NCBI GenBank assembly: GCA_964476595.1
Contig: CAYZCL010000053.1
Span: forward strand, 62,001 to 126,000
Origin: JALSRD01 sp964476595
GTDB taxonomy: Bacteria > Desulfobacterota > Desulfobacteria > Desulfobacterales > JALSRD01
Reading direction: 5' to 3'
Length of the DNA stretch: 64,000 bases
Shown: positions 18,074 through 26,000 of the stretch, one piece after another
Layout: every line of letters begins with the position of its first letter
How positions within the stretch are numbered: the stretch's first letter is position 1
Made by a program: the position numbers and the translations under genes
The notes under the pieces: generated by a model
Database searches by the model: none
What the model saw: the letters and a program-made list of their open reading frames with translations, nothing else
Told to the model about the DNA's origin: nothing

Positions 18074-18140
18074 TAAACAAGTCGTCAGGTGCCGGCGGTC
18101 GGCAAGCGGGGAAAAAGGCGCAGATCACGTGCCATCCCGC

Positions 18141-18170
18141 TTGACACGCCCACTAGAATGATTTCATCTT
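18141..18170 (+). promoter_or_regulatory. Possible promoter for copZ
   Basis: A perfect TTGACA (18141-18146) with a weak CATCTT (18165-18170) at 18 bp. The start would fall at about 18177, right at the beginning of the TGAAACC repeats, so the repeats would form the 5' leader. Confidence 0.35.
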
Positions 18171-18175
18171 TAGAT

Positions 18176-18210
18176 TGAAACCTGAAACCTGAAACCTGAA
18201 ACCTGAAACC
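18176..18210 (+). repeat. Five tandem copies of TGAAACC in the copZ leader
   Basis: A 7-bp unit repeated five times without error (35 bp), ending 18 nt before the copZ ATG and just before its AAAGGA ribosome-binding site. Such arrays can change copy number by slippage, which would alter leader length and perhaps expression. Confidence 0.9.
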
Positions 18211-18228
18211 TGCACAAAGGAAAAAATC

Positions 18229-18435
18229 ATGGCCAACAAGGAGACATTTTCCATACCCAATATTTCCTGTGGACACTGCACCCTGTCCATCCGCAACGAA
18301 CTGGGTGAACTGCCCGGCGTTTCCAGGGTGGAGGGCGACGTGGAGGCCAAGACCGTTACTGTAGAGTGGGACGAACCGGCCAGCCGCGAGAAGATTCTCG
18401 AAACCCTGAAGGAGATCAATTACCCGGCCGCCTGA
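18229..18435 (+). CDS. copZ: CopZ-like heavy-metal-associated (HMA) protein
   Basis: 68 residues of the HMA ferredoxin-like fold. The metal motif is ISCGHC (residues 10-15; CxxC with Gly-His between, instead of the commoner MxCxxC). The rest (VSRVEGDVEAKTVTVEWDEPA, LKEINYPA) matches small copper chaperones such as CopZ. It probably carries Cu(I) in the cytoplasm to an ATPase or regulator; no CopA is in the window. Its last 16 bp overlap the end of the convergent dppF gene. AAAGGAAAAAATC before the ATG is the RBS. Confidence 0.88.
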   Translation: MANKETFSIPNISCGHCTLSIRNELGELPGVSRVEGDVEAKTVTVEWDEPASREKILETLKEINYPAA

Positions 18436-19475
18436 GTCCCGGGAGAATGATCCGGTGCGTCCACCGCGTGGCACGACACCATGACCCCGTCGGCTACGGG
18501 CCGCAGGTGGGGGCGCTCCCGGCGGCAGACGTCCATCACCCGGGGGCAGCGGGGGTGAAAAGCACACCCCGCGGGCGGGTCGATGGGATTGGGAATCTCG
18601 CCGGCCACGGGGACCCGCTTGCGGCCGGTCATCTCGATGTCCGGGATGGTGTCCAGCAGCAGCCGGGTGTAGGGATGGCGGGGATTCTCGAAGAGGGTGT
18701 CGGCCGGGGCGGATTCGCACAGGCGGCCCAGGTACATGACGCCGATGCGGTCGGCCATGTGGCGCACCACGGCCAGGTCGTGGGAAATAAACAGGTAGGA
18801 CAACCCCAGGCGCCGCTGCAGCTCGCTCATCAGGTTCAGGATCTGGGCCTGTACGGAGACATCCAGCGCCGAGGTGGGTTCGTCGCAGACGATGAACCGC
18901 GGGTCGCTGGCCAGGGCGCGGGCGATGGAGATGCGCTGACGCTGGCCGCCGGAGAATTCGTGGGGGTACTTCTGCCCGTCTTCGGGTGAGAGCCCCACCT
19001 GGGTCAGCAGCTGGGCCGTGCGGTCGATGATGGCCTGCTTGTCTTTCAGCAGGCCGAAGGCGCGGATGGGTTCGCTGATGATGTTGAACACCCGCCAGCG
19101 CGGGTTGAGGCTGGCGTATGGGTCCTGGAAGATCATGGCCATCTTGCGCCGGATGGCGGCCAGTTCGCTGCGGCGCTGCAGCCCGGCCAGGTCCTGGCCG
19201 TCGAATTCGATGGTGCCGGCCGTGGGCCGGTATAGTCCCACCACCAGGTTGGCCACCGTGGACTTGCCGCAGCCCGACTCTCCCACCAGGGCGAAGGTGT
19301 GCCCCCTTTGAATGTCGAAATCGATGCCGCTGACGGCCCGCAGGATCTGCCGGGGTTTGCCCTCCAGCAGGCGGTTGAGCAGCGGCCGGGAGACATCGAA
19401 GTAGCGCTTCAGGCCCCGGACGCGCAGCAGCACGTCGCCTCCGCCGGTGGTTTGCGTCGCCTGCGCCCCGTTCAT
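18420..19475 (-). CDS. dppF: Peptide ABC importer ATP-binding subunit (DppF/OppF)
   Basis: 351 residues. Walker A GESGCGKST, signature LSGG-type EFSGGQRQRISIARAL, Walker B FIVCDEPTSALD and switch His (ISHDL). The C-terminal oligopeptide/dipeptide extension (GEIPNPIDPPAGCAFHPRCP, CRRERPHL) is typical of Dpp/Opp ATPases and in some members binds an Fe-S cluster. The ATG at 19475 overlaps the stop of dppD by 4 bp (ATGA), so the two are translationally coupled. Confidence 0.93.
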   Translation of the reverse strand: MNGAQATQTTGGGDVLLRVRGLKRYFDVSRPLLNRLLEGKPRQILRAVSGIDFDIQRGHTFALVGESGCGKSTVANLVVGLYRPTAGTIEFDGQDLAGLQRRSELAAIRRKMAMIFQDPYASLNPRWRVFNIISEPIRAFGLLKDKQAIIDRTAQLLTQVGLSPEDGQKYPHEFSGGQRQRISIARALASDPRFIVCDEPTSALDVSVQAQILNLMSELQRRLGLSYLFISHDLAVVRHMADRIGVMYLGRLCESAPADTLFENPRHPYTRLLLDTIPDIEMTGRKRVPVAGEIPNPIDPPAGCAFHPRCPRVMDVCRRERPHLRPVADGVMVSCHAVDAPDHSPGTQAAG

Positions 19476-20443
19476 GAAGACCCCCCGTACAGCCAGCAGG
19501 CCACCTGCGATTGCCCTACGTTGACCAGATCCGGCCGCTCCCGGCGGCAGCGTTCGAAAGCCTGCGGGCATCGGGGGTGAAAGGCGCAGCCGGACGGAAT
19601 CTCGGTCAGCCGCGGCATGCTGCCGTCGATCTGGTTGAGCTTTTCCACCCGTCGGTGCAGCGAGGGAATGGCGCCCATGAGTCCCCGCGCATAGGGATGC
19701 CGGGCCTTCTTGACCACCTCCCGTACGCCGCCGATCTCGACGATGCGCCCGGCGTACATCACGGCCACGCGGTCGGAGATCTCGGCGATGACCCCCATGT
19801 CGTGGGTGATCAGGATGACGGCCGTGTCGTACTGCTCGCACAGCTGCTTGAGCAGGATGATGATCTGGGCCTGGATGGAGACGTCCAGGGCCGTGGTCGG
19901 CTCGTCGGCGATCACCAGCCGGGGGTTGGCGCACAGCGCCAGGGCGATGACCACCCGCTGGCGCATGCCCCCCGAAAACTGGTGCGGGTAGTGGTCGATG
20001 CGCTTATCGGCCGCCGGAATCCCCACGTCCTGCAACAGCTTCACCGCCCGCCGGCGGGCCTCCTCGTGGTTCAGCGAGGTGTGCGTCTGAATGGTCTCCA
20101 CCAGTTGCCGACCCACGGTGTAGAGCGGGTTGAGGCTGGTGAGGGGGTCCTGGAAGATCATGCCGATCTGCCGTCCGCGAAGCCGCCGCATCTGGCCGTA
20201 GGGCAGGTTGTCGATGCGGCGGCCGTCGAGGCGGATCTCTCCGGCGGCGATACGGCCGGGCGGCTCCAGCAGGCCGATGATGGCCTGCCCGGTCAGGGAT
20301 TTTCCGGCGCCGGACTCGCCCACCACGCCGAACACCTCGCCGGGCATGACGTCGAAGGAGACGTCGTCGACGGCCACAAGCGTCCCCCGGCGGGTGTTAA
20401 ATTCGATACGCAGGTGTTCAACGTGCAACAACGGTTCGCTCAT
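19472..20443 (-). CDS. dppD: Peptide ABC importer ATP-binding subunit (DppD/OppD)
   Basis: 323 residues. Walker A GESGAGKSL, signature QFSGGMRQRVVIALAL, Walker B LVIADEPTTALDV, His switch ITHDMG, and the same family C-terminal Cys motif (SGCAFHPRCPQAFERCRRERP). Pairs with DppF to energise the DppBC channel. Starts 12 bp after dppC. Confidence 0.94.
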   Translation of the reverse strand: MSEPLLHVEHLRIEFNTRRGTLVAVDDVSFDVMPGEVFGVVGESGAGKSLTGQAIIGLLEPPGRIAAGEIRLDGRRIDNLPYGQMRRLRGRQIGMIFQDPLTSLNPLYTVGRQLVETIQTHTSLNHEEARRRAVKLLQDVGIPAADKRIDHYPHQFSGGMRQRVVIALALCANPRLVIADEPTTALDVSIQAQIIILLKQLCEQYDTAVILITHDMGVIAEISDRVAVMYAGRIVEIGGVREVVKKARHPYARGLMGAIPSLHRRVEKLNQIDGSMPRLTEIPSGCAFHPRCPQAFERCRRERPDLVNVGQSQVACWLYGGSS

Positions 20444-20455
20444 GGCCGGCCGGTA

Positions 20456-21421
20456 CTACCTCAGCTTGGGGTTCAGGGCGTCGCGCATCCAGTCGCCCAG
20501 CAGGTTGACGGCCAGCACCAGGATGGCCAGGGCCGCACTGGGGAAAATGGTGATCCACCACTCCCCGGAAAACAGGTAATCGTTGCCGATGCGGATCAGG
20601 GTGCCCAGCGACGGCTCGGTGGGTGGCACGCCCACTCCCAGGAAGGACAGGGTCGCCTCGGTGATGATGGCCACGGCCAGGTGGATGGTGGCGATCACCA
20701 GCACCGGCCCCATGACGTTGGGCAGGATGTGGCGCAGCATGATCTTCACCGGGTGGATGCCGATGACCCGCGCCGCCTGAACGTACTCGCGGTTTCGCTC
20801 CACCATGGTGGAGCTGCGCACCGTGCGGGCGTATTGCACCCATCCGGAGATGCCGATGGAGAAAATCAGCACGGTCAGCGCCAGTTCCTCGGCGCGCGCT
20901 TCGGGGATCACCGTGCGCAGGATGCCGTCGGTGAGCAGTGCGATCAGAATGGCCGGAAAGCTGATCTGGATCTCGGCCACGCGCATGATGACGGCGTCCA
21001 GCCAGCCGCCGGCATAGCCCGAGACGATGCCCAGACCCACCCCCAGCACCATGGAGAAGATCACGCTCAGAAAACCCACCTCCAGCGAGATGCGCGAACC
21101 GTAAAGAATGGTGGACAGCACGTCGCGTCCCTGGTCGTCGGTGCCCAGCAGGTATTTCGGATTGCCGTCGGCCATCCAGGACGGCGGCGTGTGGGCGTCA
21201 AGCAGGTCCAGGCTGGCCATGTCGAAGGGGTTCTGCGGGGCGATCCAGGGCGCCAGCACCGCGCTCAGGATGATCAGCACCGTGACGGCCGTGGCCGCCA
21301 CGGTCACCGGCGAGTGGATAAAAGAGTAAAAGATGTCCCCGTCGGCGGCCCTTCGCAGGGCGTCGGCTGCGCGGCGGTGCAAGGGGATGTGGACGGCCTG
21401 CAGGCTTGCCGGTTTAGCCAT
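20456..21421 (-). CDS. dppC: Peptide ABC importer permease (DppC/OppC)
   Basis: 321 residues with about six membrane helices. The N-terminal helix lies in VAATAVTVLIILSAVLAPWI, and the large extracytoplasmic loop contains the OppC_N-like HTPPSWMADGNPKYLLGTDDQGRDV block. The EAA loop (EYVQAARVIGIHPVKIMLRHILPNV) contacts the ATPases. It overlaps dppB by 8 bp. Confidence 0.94.
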   Translation of the reverse strand: MAKPASLQAVHIPLHRRAADALRRAADGDIFYSFIHSPVTVAATAVTVLIILSAVLAPWIAPQNPFDMASLDLLDAHTPPSWMADGNPKYLLGTDDQGRDVLSTILYGSRISLEVGFLSVIFSMVLGVGLGIVSGYAGGWLDAVIMRVAEIQISFPAILIALLTDGILRTVIPEARAEELALTVLIFSIGISGWVQYARTVRSSTMVERNREYVQAARVIGIHPVKIMLRHILPNVMGPVLVIATIHLAVAIITEATLSFLGVGVPPTEPSLGTLIRIGNDYLFSGEWWITIFPSAALAILVLAVNLLGDWMRDALNPKLR

Positions 21422-22403
21422 GACCGCCCGCCTTTCCGATGTCGACCCGCAGCCGGGGGTCGACCACGTAGTAGAGGATGTCCACGATCAGGTTGATGAC
21501 CACGAAGAAAAAAGCCACCAGGATCAGGTAGGCCGACATAATGGGGATGTCGACGTTGTGAATGGCCTGCAGGAACAGCAGGCCCATGCCCGGCCACTGG
21601 AAGACCGTCTCGGTGATGATGGCGAAGGCGATGATGGAGCCGATCTGCAGCCCCGTGATGGTGATCACCGGCACCAGGGTGTTTTTCAGGGCGTGTCCGA
21701 AGTTGATGGCCCGGTCGGTCAGGCCCCGGGCGCGGGCGAACTTGATGTAGTCGGTGCGCAGCACCTCCAGCATCTCCGACCGGATCAGGCGCATGATCAG
21801 CGTCAGCTGGAACATTCCCAGGGTGATGGCCGGCATGATCAGGGCCTTGAGGCCGCTGACCGTCAGCAGCCCCGTGGTCCAGCCGCCGATGGCCACGACT
21901 TCTCCCCGGCCGTAGGATGGCAGCCAGCCCAGGATGACTGCAAAGACGAAGATCAGCAGGATGCCGATCAGGAACGTGGGCAGCGAGATGCCGATGAGCG
22001 AGAAGGTCATGAAGACGCGGCTCAGGAACCCGCTGCGGTGCAGGCCGGTGTAGACCCCCATGGGGATGCCGATGACCAGCGAGAACAGGGCCGCTACCAG
22101 GGACAGCTCCAGGGTGGCCGGCAGCCGCTCCTCAAACAGTTCGGCCACCGGCCGCTTGTACTGGTAGGAGAGGCCGAACTTGCCCTGCACGGCATGGCCC
22201 ACGAAGCGTGCGAACTGCACCAGCGGCGGGTCGTTGAGGCCCAGCGCCTCGCGCAGCGCTTCGCGTTCCTGCATGGAAGTTTCGATCCCCACCATCTGGT
22301 GGACGGGATCTCCCACGTAGTTGAACATCAGGAAGGCCACCATGGCCACCACCAGCATGACGAATACCGATTGGGCCAGGCGACGTATGATGAAAGCCGG
22401 CAT
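21414..22403 (-). CDS. dppB: Peptide ABC importer permease (DppB/OppB)
   Basis: 329 residues, six predicted membrane helices. It begins with the family start FIIRRLAQSVFVMLVVAMVA, has the periplasmic QEREALREALGLNDPPLVQF loop, and the EAA motif (YIKFARARGLTDRAINFGHALKN). First permease gene after dppA; a strong stem-loop lies between the two. Confidence 0.94.
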   Translation of the reverse strand: MPAFIIRRLAQSVFVMLVVAMVAFLMFNYVGDPVHQMVGIETSMQEREALREALGLNDPPLVQFARFVGHAVQGKFGLSYQYKRPVAELFEERLPATLELSLVAALFSLVIGIPMGVYTGLHRSGFLSRVFMTFSLIGISLPTFLIGILLIFVFAVILGWLPSYGRGEVVAIGGWTTGLLTVSGLKALIMPAITLGMFQLTLIMRLIRSEMLEVLRTDYIKFARARGLTDRAINFGHALKNTLVPVITITGLQIGSIIAFAIITETVFQWPGMGLLFLQAIHNVDIPIMSAYLILVAFFFVVINLIVDILYYVVDPRLRVDIGKAGGHG

Positions 22404-22420
22404 CTGTTGCTTACTGAAAA

Positions 22421-22456
22421 GGACCGTTTCCCCGCGGTAAGCGGGGGAAACGGTCC
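22421..22456 (-). terminator. Strong stem-loop between dppA and dppB (attenuating or stabilising)
   Basis: GGACCGTTTCCCCGC (22421-22435) pairs with GCGGGGGAAACGGTCC (22441-22456) around a 5-nt loop, with one bulged base. On the minus strand the stem is followed by TTTTCAG, giving an intrinsic-terminator shape 7 nt after the dppA stop. Since dppB follows with no promoter I can see, partial read-through or 3' protection of the dppA message is likely. Confidence 0.75.
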
Positions 22457-22462
22457 CTGCGG

Positions 22463-24055
22463 TTATTTGATGTTGACGAAATAGAGCATGAAGACGTTGT
22501 CGGCGCGCTGGACCAGGTCGACGTTGTCTTTTTTACCCCAGGCCAGGGACTGCTGGTGCAGCGGGATGTATCCCACGTCCTTGTTCAGCAGCTCGTAGGC
22601 CTCCTTGATCATCAGGTTGCGCTTGGCGATGTCGGTTTCGCTGAGGATCTTGTCCGTCAGGGCATCGATCTTGGGGTTGGAGTAGCCGCCCAGGTTGAAC
22701 TTGCCGCGGCCGGTCTTGGGGTCGCGGGTGTCGATCAGGTTGTAGAGCACGTTCCAGCTGTCGAAGCTCGACGGCGTCCAGCCCAGCAGGTAAAACTCGG
22801 TGTCGTAGGACAGCACTTTCTTGAAATACTGGGCCTTGGGCTGGGCCTTGAGGTTGACCTTGATGCCCACCTTGGCCAGCATGGAAACCACCGCCTGGGC
22901 GATCTGCTCGTCGTTGACGTAGCGGTTGTTGGGCGCGTCCATGCACATGGTGAAGCCGTTGGGGTAGCCGGCCTCGGCCAGCAGCTTCTTGGAAGCCGCG
23001 GGGTCGTAGGGATAGCGCTTGAAGTCCTTGGCGTAGGACGGGAACAGCTTGGGCGAGATCATGAGCGCCGAGGGCTCGGAAAGGCCGCGCATGATCTTTT
23101 TCTTGATGGCCTGGATGTCGATGGCCTGGTAGATGGCCTTTCTCACCCGCACATCCTTGAGCGGGTTCTTGCCCTTGATGTCGGAGCAGGGCAGTTCGTC
23201 GTAGGTCTGGTTCATGCCCAGGAAGATGGTGCGCAGCTCCGGGCCCACCAGCACCGAGGTGCCGGCATGCTTGTCGATGCGCTTGATGTCCTGCACGGGC
23301 ACGGGGTACATCATGTCCACTTCGCCGGACAGCAGTGCCGCCACGCGGGTGGCGTCCGAGGAGATGGGTGTGAAAATCACGCGGGTCAGGTTGTGCTTGG
23401 GCTTGTCCCACCAGCCCTTGTAAGGCTCCAGCACGGTCTTGACGTCTTTCTGGCGCTCGGTGACGATGAAGGCGCCGGTGCCGTTCTCGTGGCGCGTGGC
23501 GTAGTTTTCCTTGCCGGACTTAACGTTGGCCGATTCGGTGGCGCCGTGCTTTTCGCACCACTCCTTGTCCATGATGAACCAGCTGGCCCACTCCGAGATG
23601 AGAATCGGGTTGGGGGCCTTGGTGATCACGTCCACCGTGTAGTCGTCGATCTTCTTCATCTCCTTGACGGTGGAAACGCGGGTCTTGAAGTCGGAGCCTT
23701 CCGACATGGCGCGGTGGTAGGAGAAGATGACGTCGTCGGCCGTGAAGGGGTTGCCGTTGTGGAACTTGACGCCCTTGCGCAGGTAGAAGCGCCAGCGGGT
23801 GGGTTCTTTGATTTCCCAACGTTCCGCCAGGGCGGGCTCGATCTCCAGGTTGGGCCCCCGGCGCACCAGGCCCTCGTAGACGTTTCCGAGGAAGCCGATC
23901 AGGAAGGTTTCGTTGAGCGAGTGGGGGTCCAGGGACATGAGATCGCCCTGAAAGGCCCACTTGAGGGTCTTGGCCTGCGCCGGCGCGGACAGGGGAGACA
24001 GGCACAGGGCCGCCACGGCCACCACGAGAGTCATACCGAACAATAATTTACGCAT
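22463..24055 (-). CDS. dppA: Peptide ABC importer substrate-binding protein (SBP family 5)
   Basis: 530 residues. A Sec signal peptide (about 1-28, KLLFGMTLVVAVAALCLSPLSAPAQA) precedes a family-5 binding domain (WAFQGDLMSLDPH, WEIKEPTRWRFYLRKGVKFHNG, KAIYQAIDIQAI). Captures peptides or related solutes for DppBCDF. The ATG at 24055 follows GGAGGT at good spacing; a GTG two codons upstream is disfavoured. Exact ligand unknown. It lies 35 bp after the M20 peptidase gene. Confidence 0.93.
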   Translation of the reverse strand: MRKLLFGMTLVVAVAALCLSPLSAPAQAKTLKWAFQGDLMSLDPHSLNETFLIGFLGNVYEGLVRRGPNLEIEPALAERWEIKEPTRWRFYLRKGVKFHNGNPFTADDVIFSYHRAMSEGSDFKTRVSTVKEMKKIDDYTVDVITKAPNPILISEWASWFIMDKEWCEKHGATESANVKSGKENYATRHENGTGAFIVTERQKDVKTVLEPYKGWWDKPKHNLTRVIFTPISSDATRVAALLSGEVDMMYPVPVQDIKRIDKHAGTSVLVGPELRTIFLGMNQTYDELPCSDIKGKNPLKDVRVRKAIYQAIDIQAIKKKIMRGLSEPSALMISPKLFPSYAKDFKRYPYDPAASKKLLAEAGYPNGFTMCMDAPNNRYVNDEQIAQAVVSMLAKVGIKVNLKAQPKAQYFKKVLSYDTEFYLLGWTPSSFDSWNVLYNLIDTRDPKTGRGKFNLGGYSNPKIDALTDKILSETDIAKRNLMIKEAYELLNKDVGYIPLHQQSLAWGKKDNVDLVQRADNVFMLYFVNIK

Positions 24056-24090
24056 TTGCACCTCCGTACTGAAAAAGGGTTGTTGTCGAA

Positions 24091-25176
24091 TCAGCAGTAA
24101 TGGACTTTCTCAACCTTTTTGAGAAATGCTTCCAGCAAGTCGTAAAGCCGGGTGAGGCTGTCGATGTTGACGTGTTCATCCGCGGTGTGGGCGCTGTCGT
24201 CCCCGTCGGCCCCCCACACCACGCCGCAGATGCCGTAGTCGGACACGAAACGCGCGTCACTGGCGCCGTGCTCTGCACCGGACCGGATCGTGTCGGACAG
24301 TTCCAGCAGCAGGGACAGGTAGGGACACCGGCCGCTGGTGAACATGGGTTCGCGGGCCAGGACCGTCAGTTCCCCCGACACCGCCGCACGCATTTGCTCG
24401 AGGAGCCGGTCGATGTCGTCATTTTCGGTGTACCGGATGTCCAGGGTCGCCTCGGCGCGGTCCGGCACCTGGTTGAACGATCGGCCGGCCCGGATGAGGC
24501 TGAGGTTCAGCGTGCGGTGCCAATGGTCTTCGGTGGATTGGCGGAAAAAGCCCTTGATGCGGCCATAGTCCTCGAACAGGTTTTCGATGGCGTTCTCCCC
24601 CAGCCAGGGACGGGCGCCGTGGGCGGCCCTGCCGCGGCTGACGAGCCCGAGGGTCAGCAGCCCCTTCTCCTTGACCACCACCTTGTTCACCCGGCCGCCG
24701 TCCAGTGCGATGCAGAACTCGGGCTCGATCTGCTCGAGGGCCTTTTGGGCCCCATCGTGCCCCCCGACCTCTTCGTCGCCGGTAATCAGGATGCCGAAAG
24801 GCAGGTCGGACTGGTCTTTTCCCTGGCGGCCCAGCCGTTCCAGGTAGCGCTTCATCAGCACCAACGAGAGGGCCACGGCGTACTTGTCGTCGATGCTGCC
24901 GCGGCCGTAGAGTCTGCCGTCCCGGATGCTCGGCTCGAAGAGGGCCTCGGGGCCGTCCACCACGTCGATGTGGCTCATGAGCAGCACCGGCACGAAGCGT
25001 TCGTTGGGCAGGGCCAGGATGGAGGGTGTTCCCCGGTGATCGATGCGTCGGTAGGCGATGCCGTTGGCGTCCAAATAGGACGTGACGTACGCCGCGCACT
25101 CCAGGATCTGCTGGGGATCGGCATGCGTAGAACGAAATCGGATCAGATCCTGGGTCAGTGCGACGATTTCCTGCAT
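24091..25176 (-). CDS. M20 family metallopeptidase (ArgE/DapE/PepV type)
   Basis: 361 residues. Metal ligands lie in LLMSHIDVVDG (His, Asp), YGRGSIDDKYAVAL (bridging Asp) and ITGDEEVGGHDGA (catalytic and ligand Glu), with a late His region near the C-terminus. No signal peptide, so cytoplasmic. As the first gene of the dpp transcript it probably hydrolyses the imported peptides or acylated amino acids; exact substrate unknown. It has a clean sigma-70 promoter 115 nt upstream of the ATG. Confidence 0.9.
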   Translation of the reverse strand: MQEIVALTQDLIRFRSTHADPQQILECAAYVTSYLDANGIAYRRIDHRGTPSILALPNERFVPVLLMSHIDVVDGPEALFEPSIRDGRLYGRGSIDDKYAVALSLVLMKRYLERLGRQGKDQSDLPFGILITGDEEVGGHDGAQKALEQIEPEFCIALDGGRVNKVVVKEKGLLTLGLVSRGRAAHGARPWLGENAIENLFEDYGRIKGFFRQSTEDHWHRTLNLSLIRAGRSFNQVPDRAEATLDIRYTENDDIDRLLEQMRAAVSGELTVLAREPMFTSGRCPYLSLLLELSDTIRSGAEHGASDARFVSDYGICGVVWGADGDDSAHTADEHVNIDSLTRLYDLLEAFLKKVEKVHYC

Positions 25177-25297
25177 GACTGGGTCCGTGACCTATAGAGG
25201 ATGCGCTGCCTCGACAACGCGGTTGTTCGGGGATTCGCCTGGCCCTGACCGACTTCTGGCGGTGGGCGGGGTTGTTTCCGTACCTCAGGTGGGCTGT

Positions 25298-25326
25298 ACT
25301 ATAAAGAAGCCTCCGGGGGGCGTCAA
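25298..25326 (-). promoter_or_regulatory. Promoter of the M20 peptidase-dppABCDF operon
   Basis: Minus strand: TTGACG (25326-25321), a 17-bp spacer and TATAGT (25303-25298). Transcription would start near 25291, leaving a 115-nt leader before the M20 ATG. Confidence 0.7.
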
Positions 25327-25328
25327 GC

Positions 25329-25347
25329 AAAAAGCCGGCCCCGCCGG
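25329..25347 (-). terminator. Possible dodecin terminator
   Basis: CCGGC/GCCGG 5-bp stem (25335-25339 with 25343-25347, loop of 3) followed on the minus strand by a run of five T. It lies about 70 nt past the dodecin stop and directly abuts the -35 box of the next operon. Confidence 0.5.
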
Positions 25348-25417
25348 GCGGCAACCGGGCGTGCGTGGCCCGGTGTCTACCCGGCAAGACCGACTTTGCC
25401 TGGAGAACGTGCGGCCG

Positions 25418-25630
25418 CTATTCGGTGTCGTACTTGAAGGAGAGCTGGACCCGGGCGCGGAAGGCCACGGCCTTGCCGTCTTCGATTTTCATGTCGAGCT
25501 TGGAGACCTCTGCGATGCGCAGATTCTTGAGGCTTTTGGAAGCGGTTTCAACGGCATTGCGGGCAGCGGCTTCCCAGGACTCGGTGCTCGTGCCGACCAG
25601 CTGGATGACTTTGTAGACACTGTCGCTCAT
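25418..25630 (-). CDS. Dodecin family flavin-storage protein
   Basis: 70 residues, the full length of dodecin. It starts with VYKVIQLVGTSTESWEAAARNAVETA and contains the flavin-binding region (SKLDMKIEDGKAVAFRARVQLSFKYD) with the usual beta-alpha-beta-beta layout. Bacterial dodecins form dodecamers that bind FMN/FAD or riboflavin. The flavin-stacking Trp39 of archaeal dodecin is not at an obvious equivalent place (a Trp is at 19 in the helix). AGGAGGT precedes the ATG. Confidence 0.93.
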   Translation of the reverse strand: MSDSVYKVIQLVGTSTESWEAAARNAVETASKSLKNLRIAEVSKLDMKIEDGKAVAFRARVQLSFKYDTE

Positions 25631-26000
25631 GGTGACCTCCTTGTACGGGTGATGGGGTTAGGGGGATGGGGGAAAAGCCGCGACGGCTTTTCCGGTACAC
25701 TGGTGAAAGCGTCAACGGCCCGCGGTGGGGGTGTCGAGGAGATGCCGCAGCAGAAGAACCGGTGCAGGTGGAAACCGAGGTCCGCCACCGGCCGCAGGGT
25801 TGTCATCGCACACGCTGCTGATCAGATTAATCAAATCCCCGCGCAAAGTCAAGACGCATTGTCCGGCGGCGTTGCCAAAGCCACAGTATCTTACCGATAT
25901 AGCAGAGTTTTCATGCCCTGCCGGCTTCGATTCCTCACCGGGTTTCGCATGCTGACTACCGGAGGGCAATCATTCCTTATGGCTGCACGATCCGTCGGTA
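25631..26000. other. 370-bp stretch between the flavoprotein gene and dodecin
   Basis: No gene recognised. It contains a perfect stem-loop at 25671-25693 (see separate entry) and an AT-richer patch with TGATCAGATTAATCA at about 25818-25832 (TGAT/ATCA arms). The 3' half shows no promoter of convincing quality for dodecin. Confidence 0.4.
25671..25693. terminator. Perfect 10-bp stem-loop, possible bidirectional terminator
   Basis: GGAAAAGCCG-CGA-CGGCTTTTCC: perfect 10-bp arms with a 3-nt loop, an A-tract on one side and a T-tract on the other. It lies 40 nt upstream of the dodecin ATG (minus strand), where it could end read-through from the long operon upstream or act within the dodecin leader. 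Confidence 0.45.

Noticed and set aside
25818..25832. TGATCAGATTAATCA as an FNR/CRP-type site
   Set aside because: Arm spacing (7) does not fit the FNR (TTGAT-N4-ATCAA) or CRP pattern, and it lies between a gene end and a stem-loop, far from a promoter.
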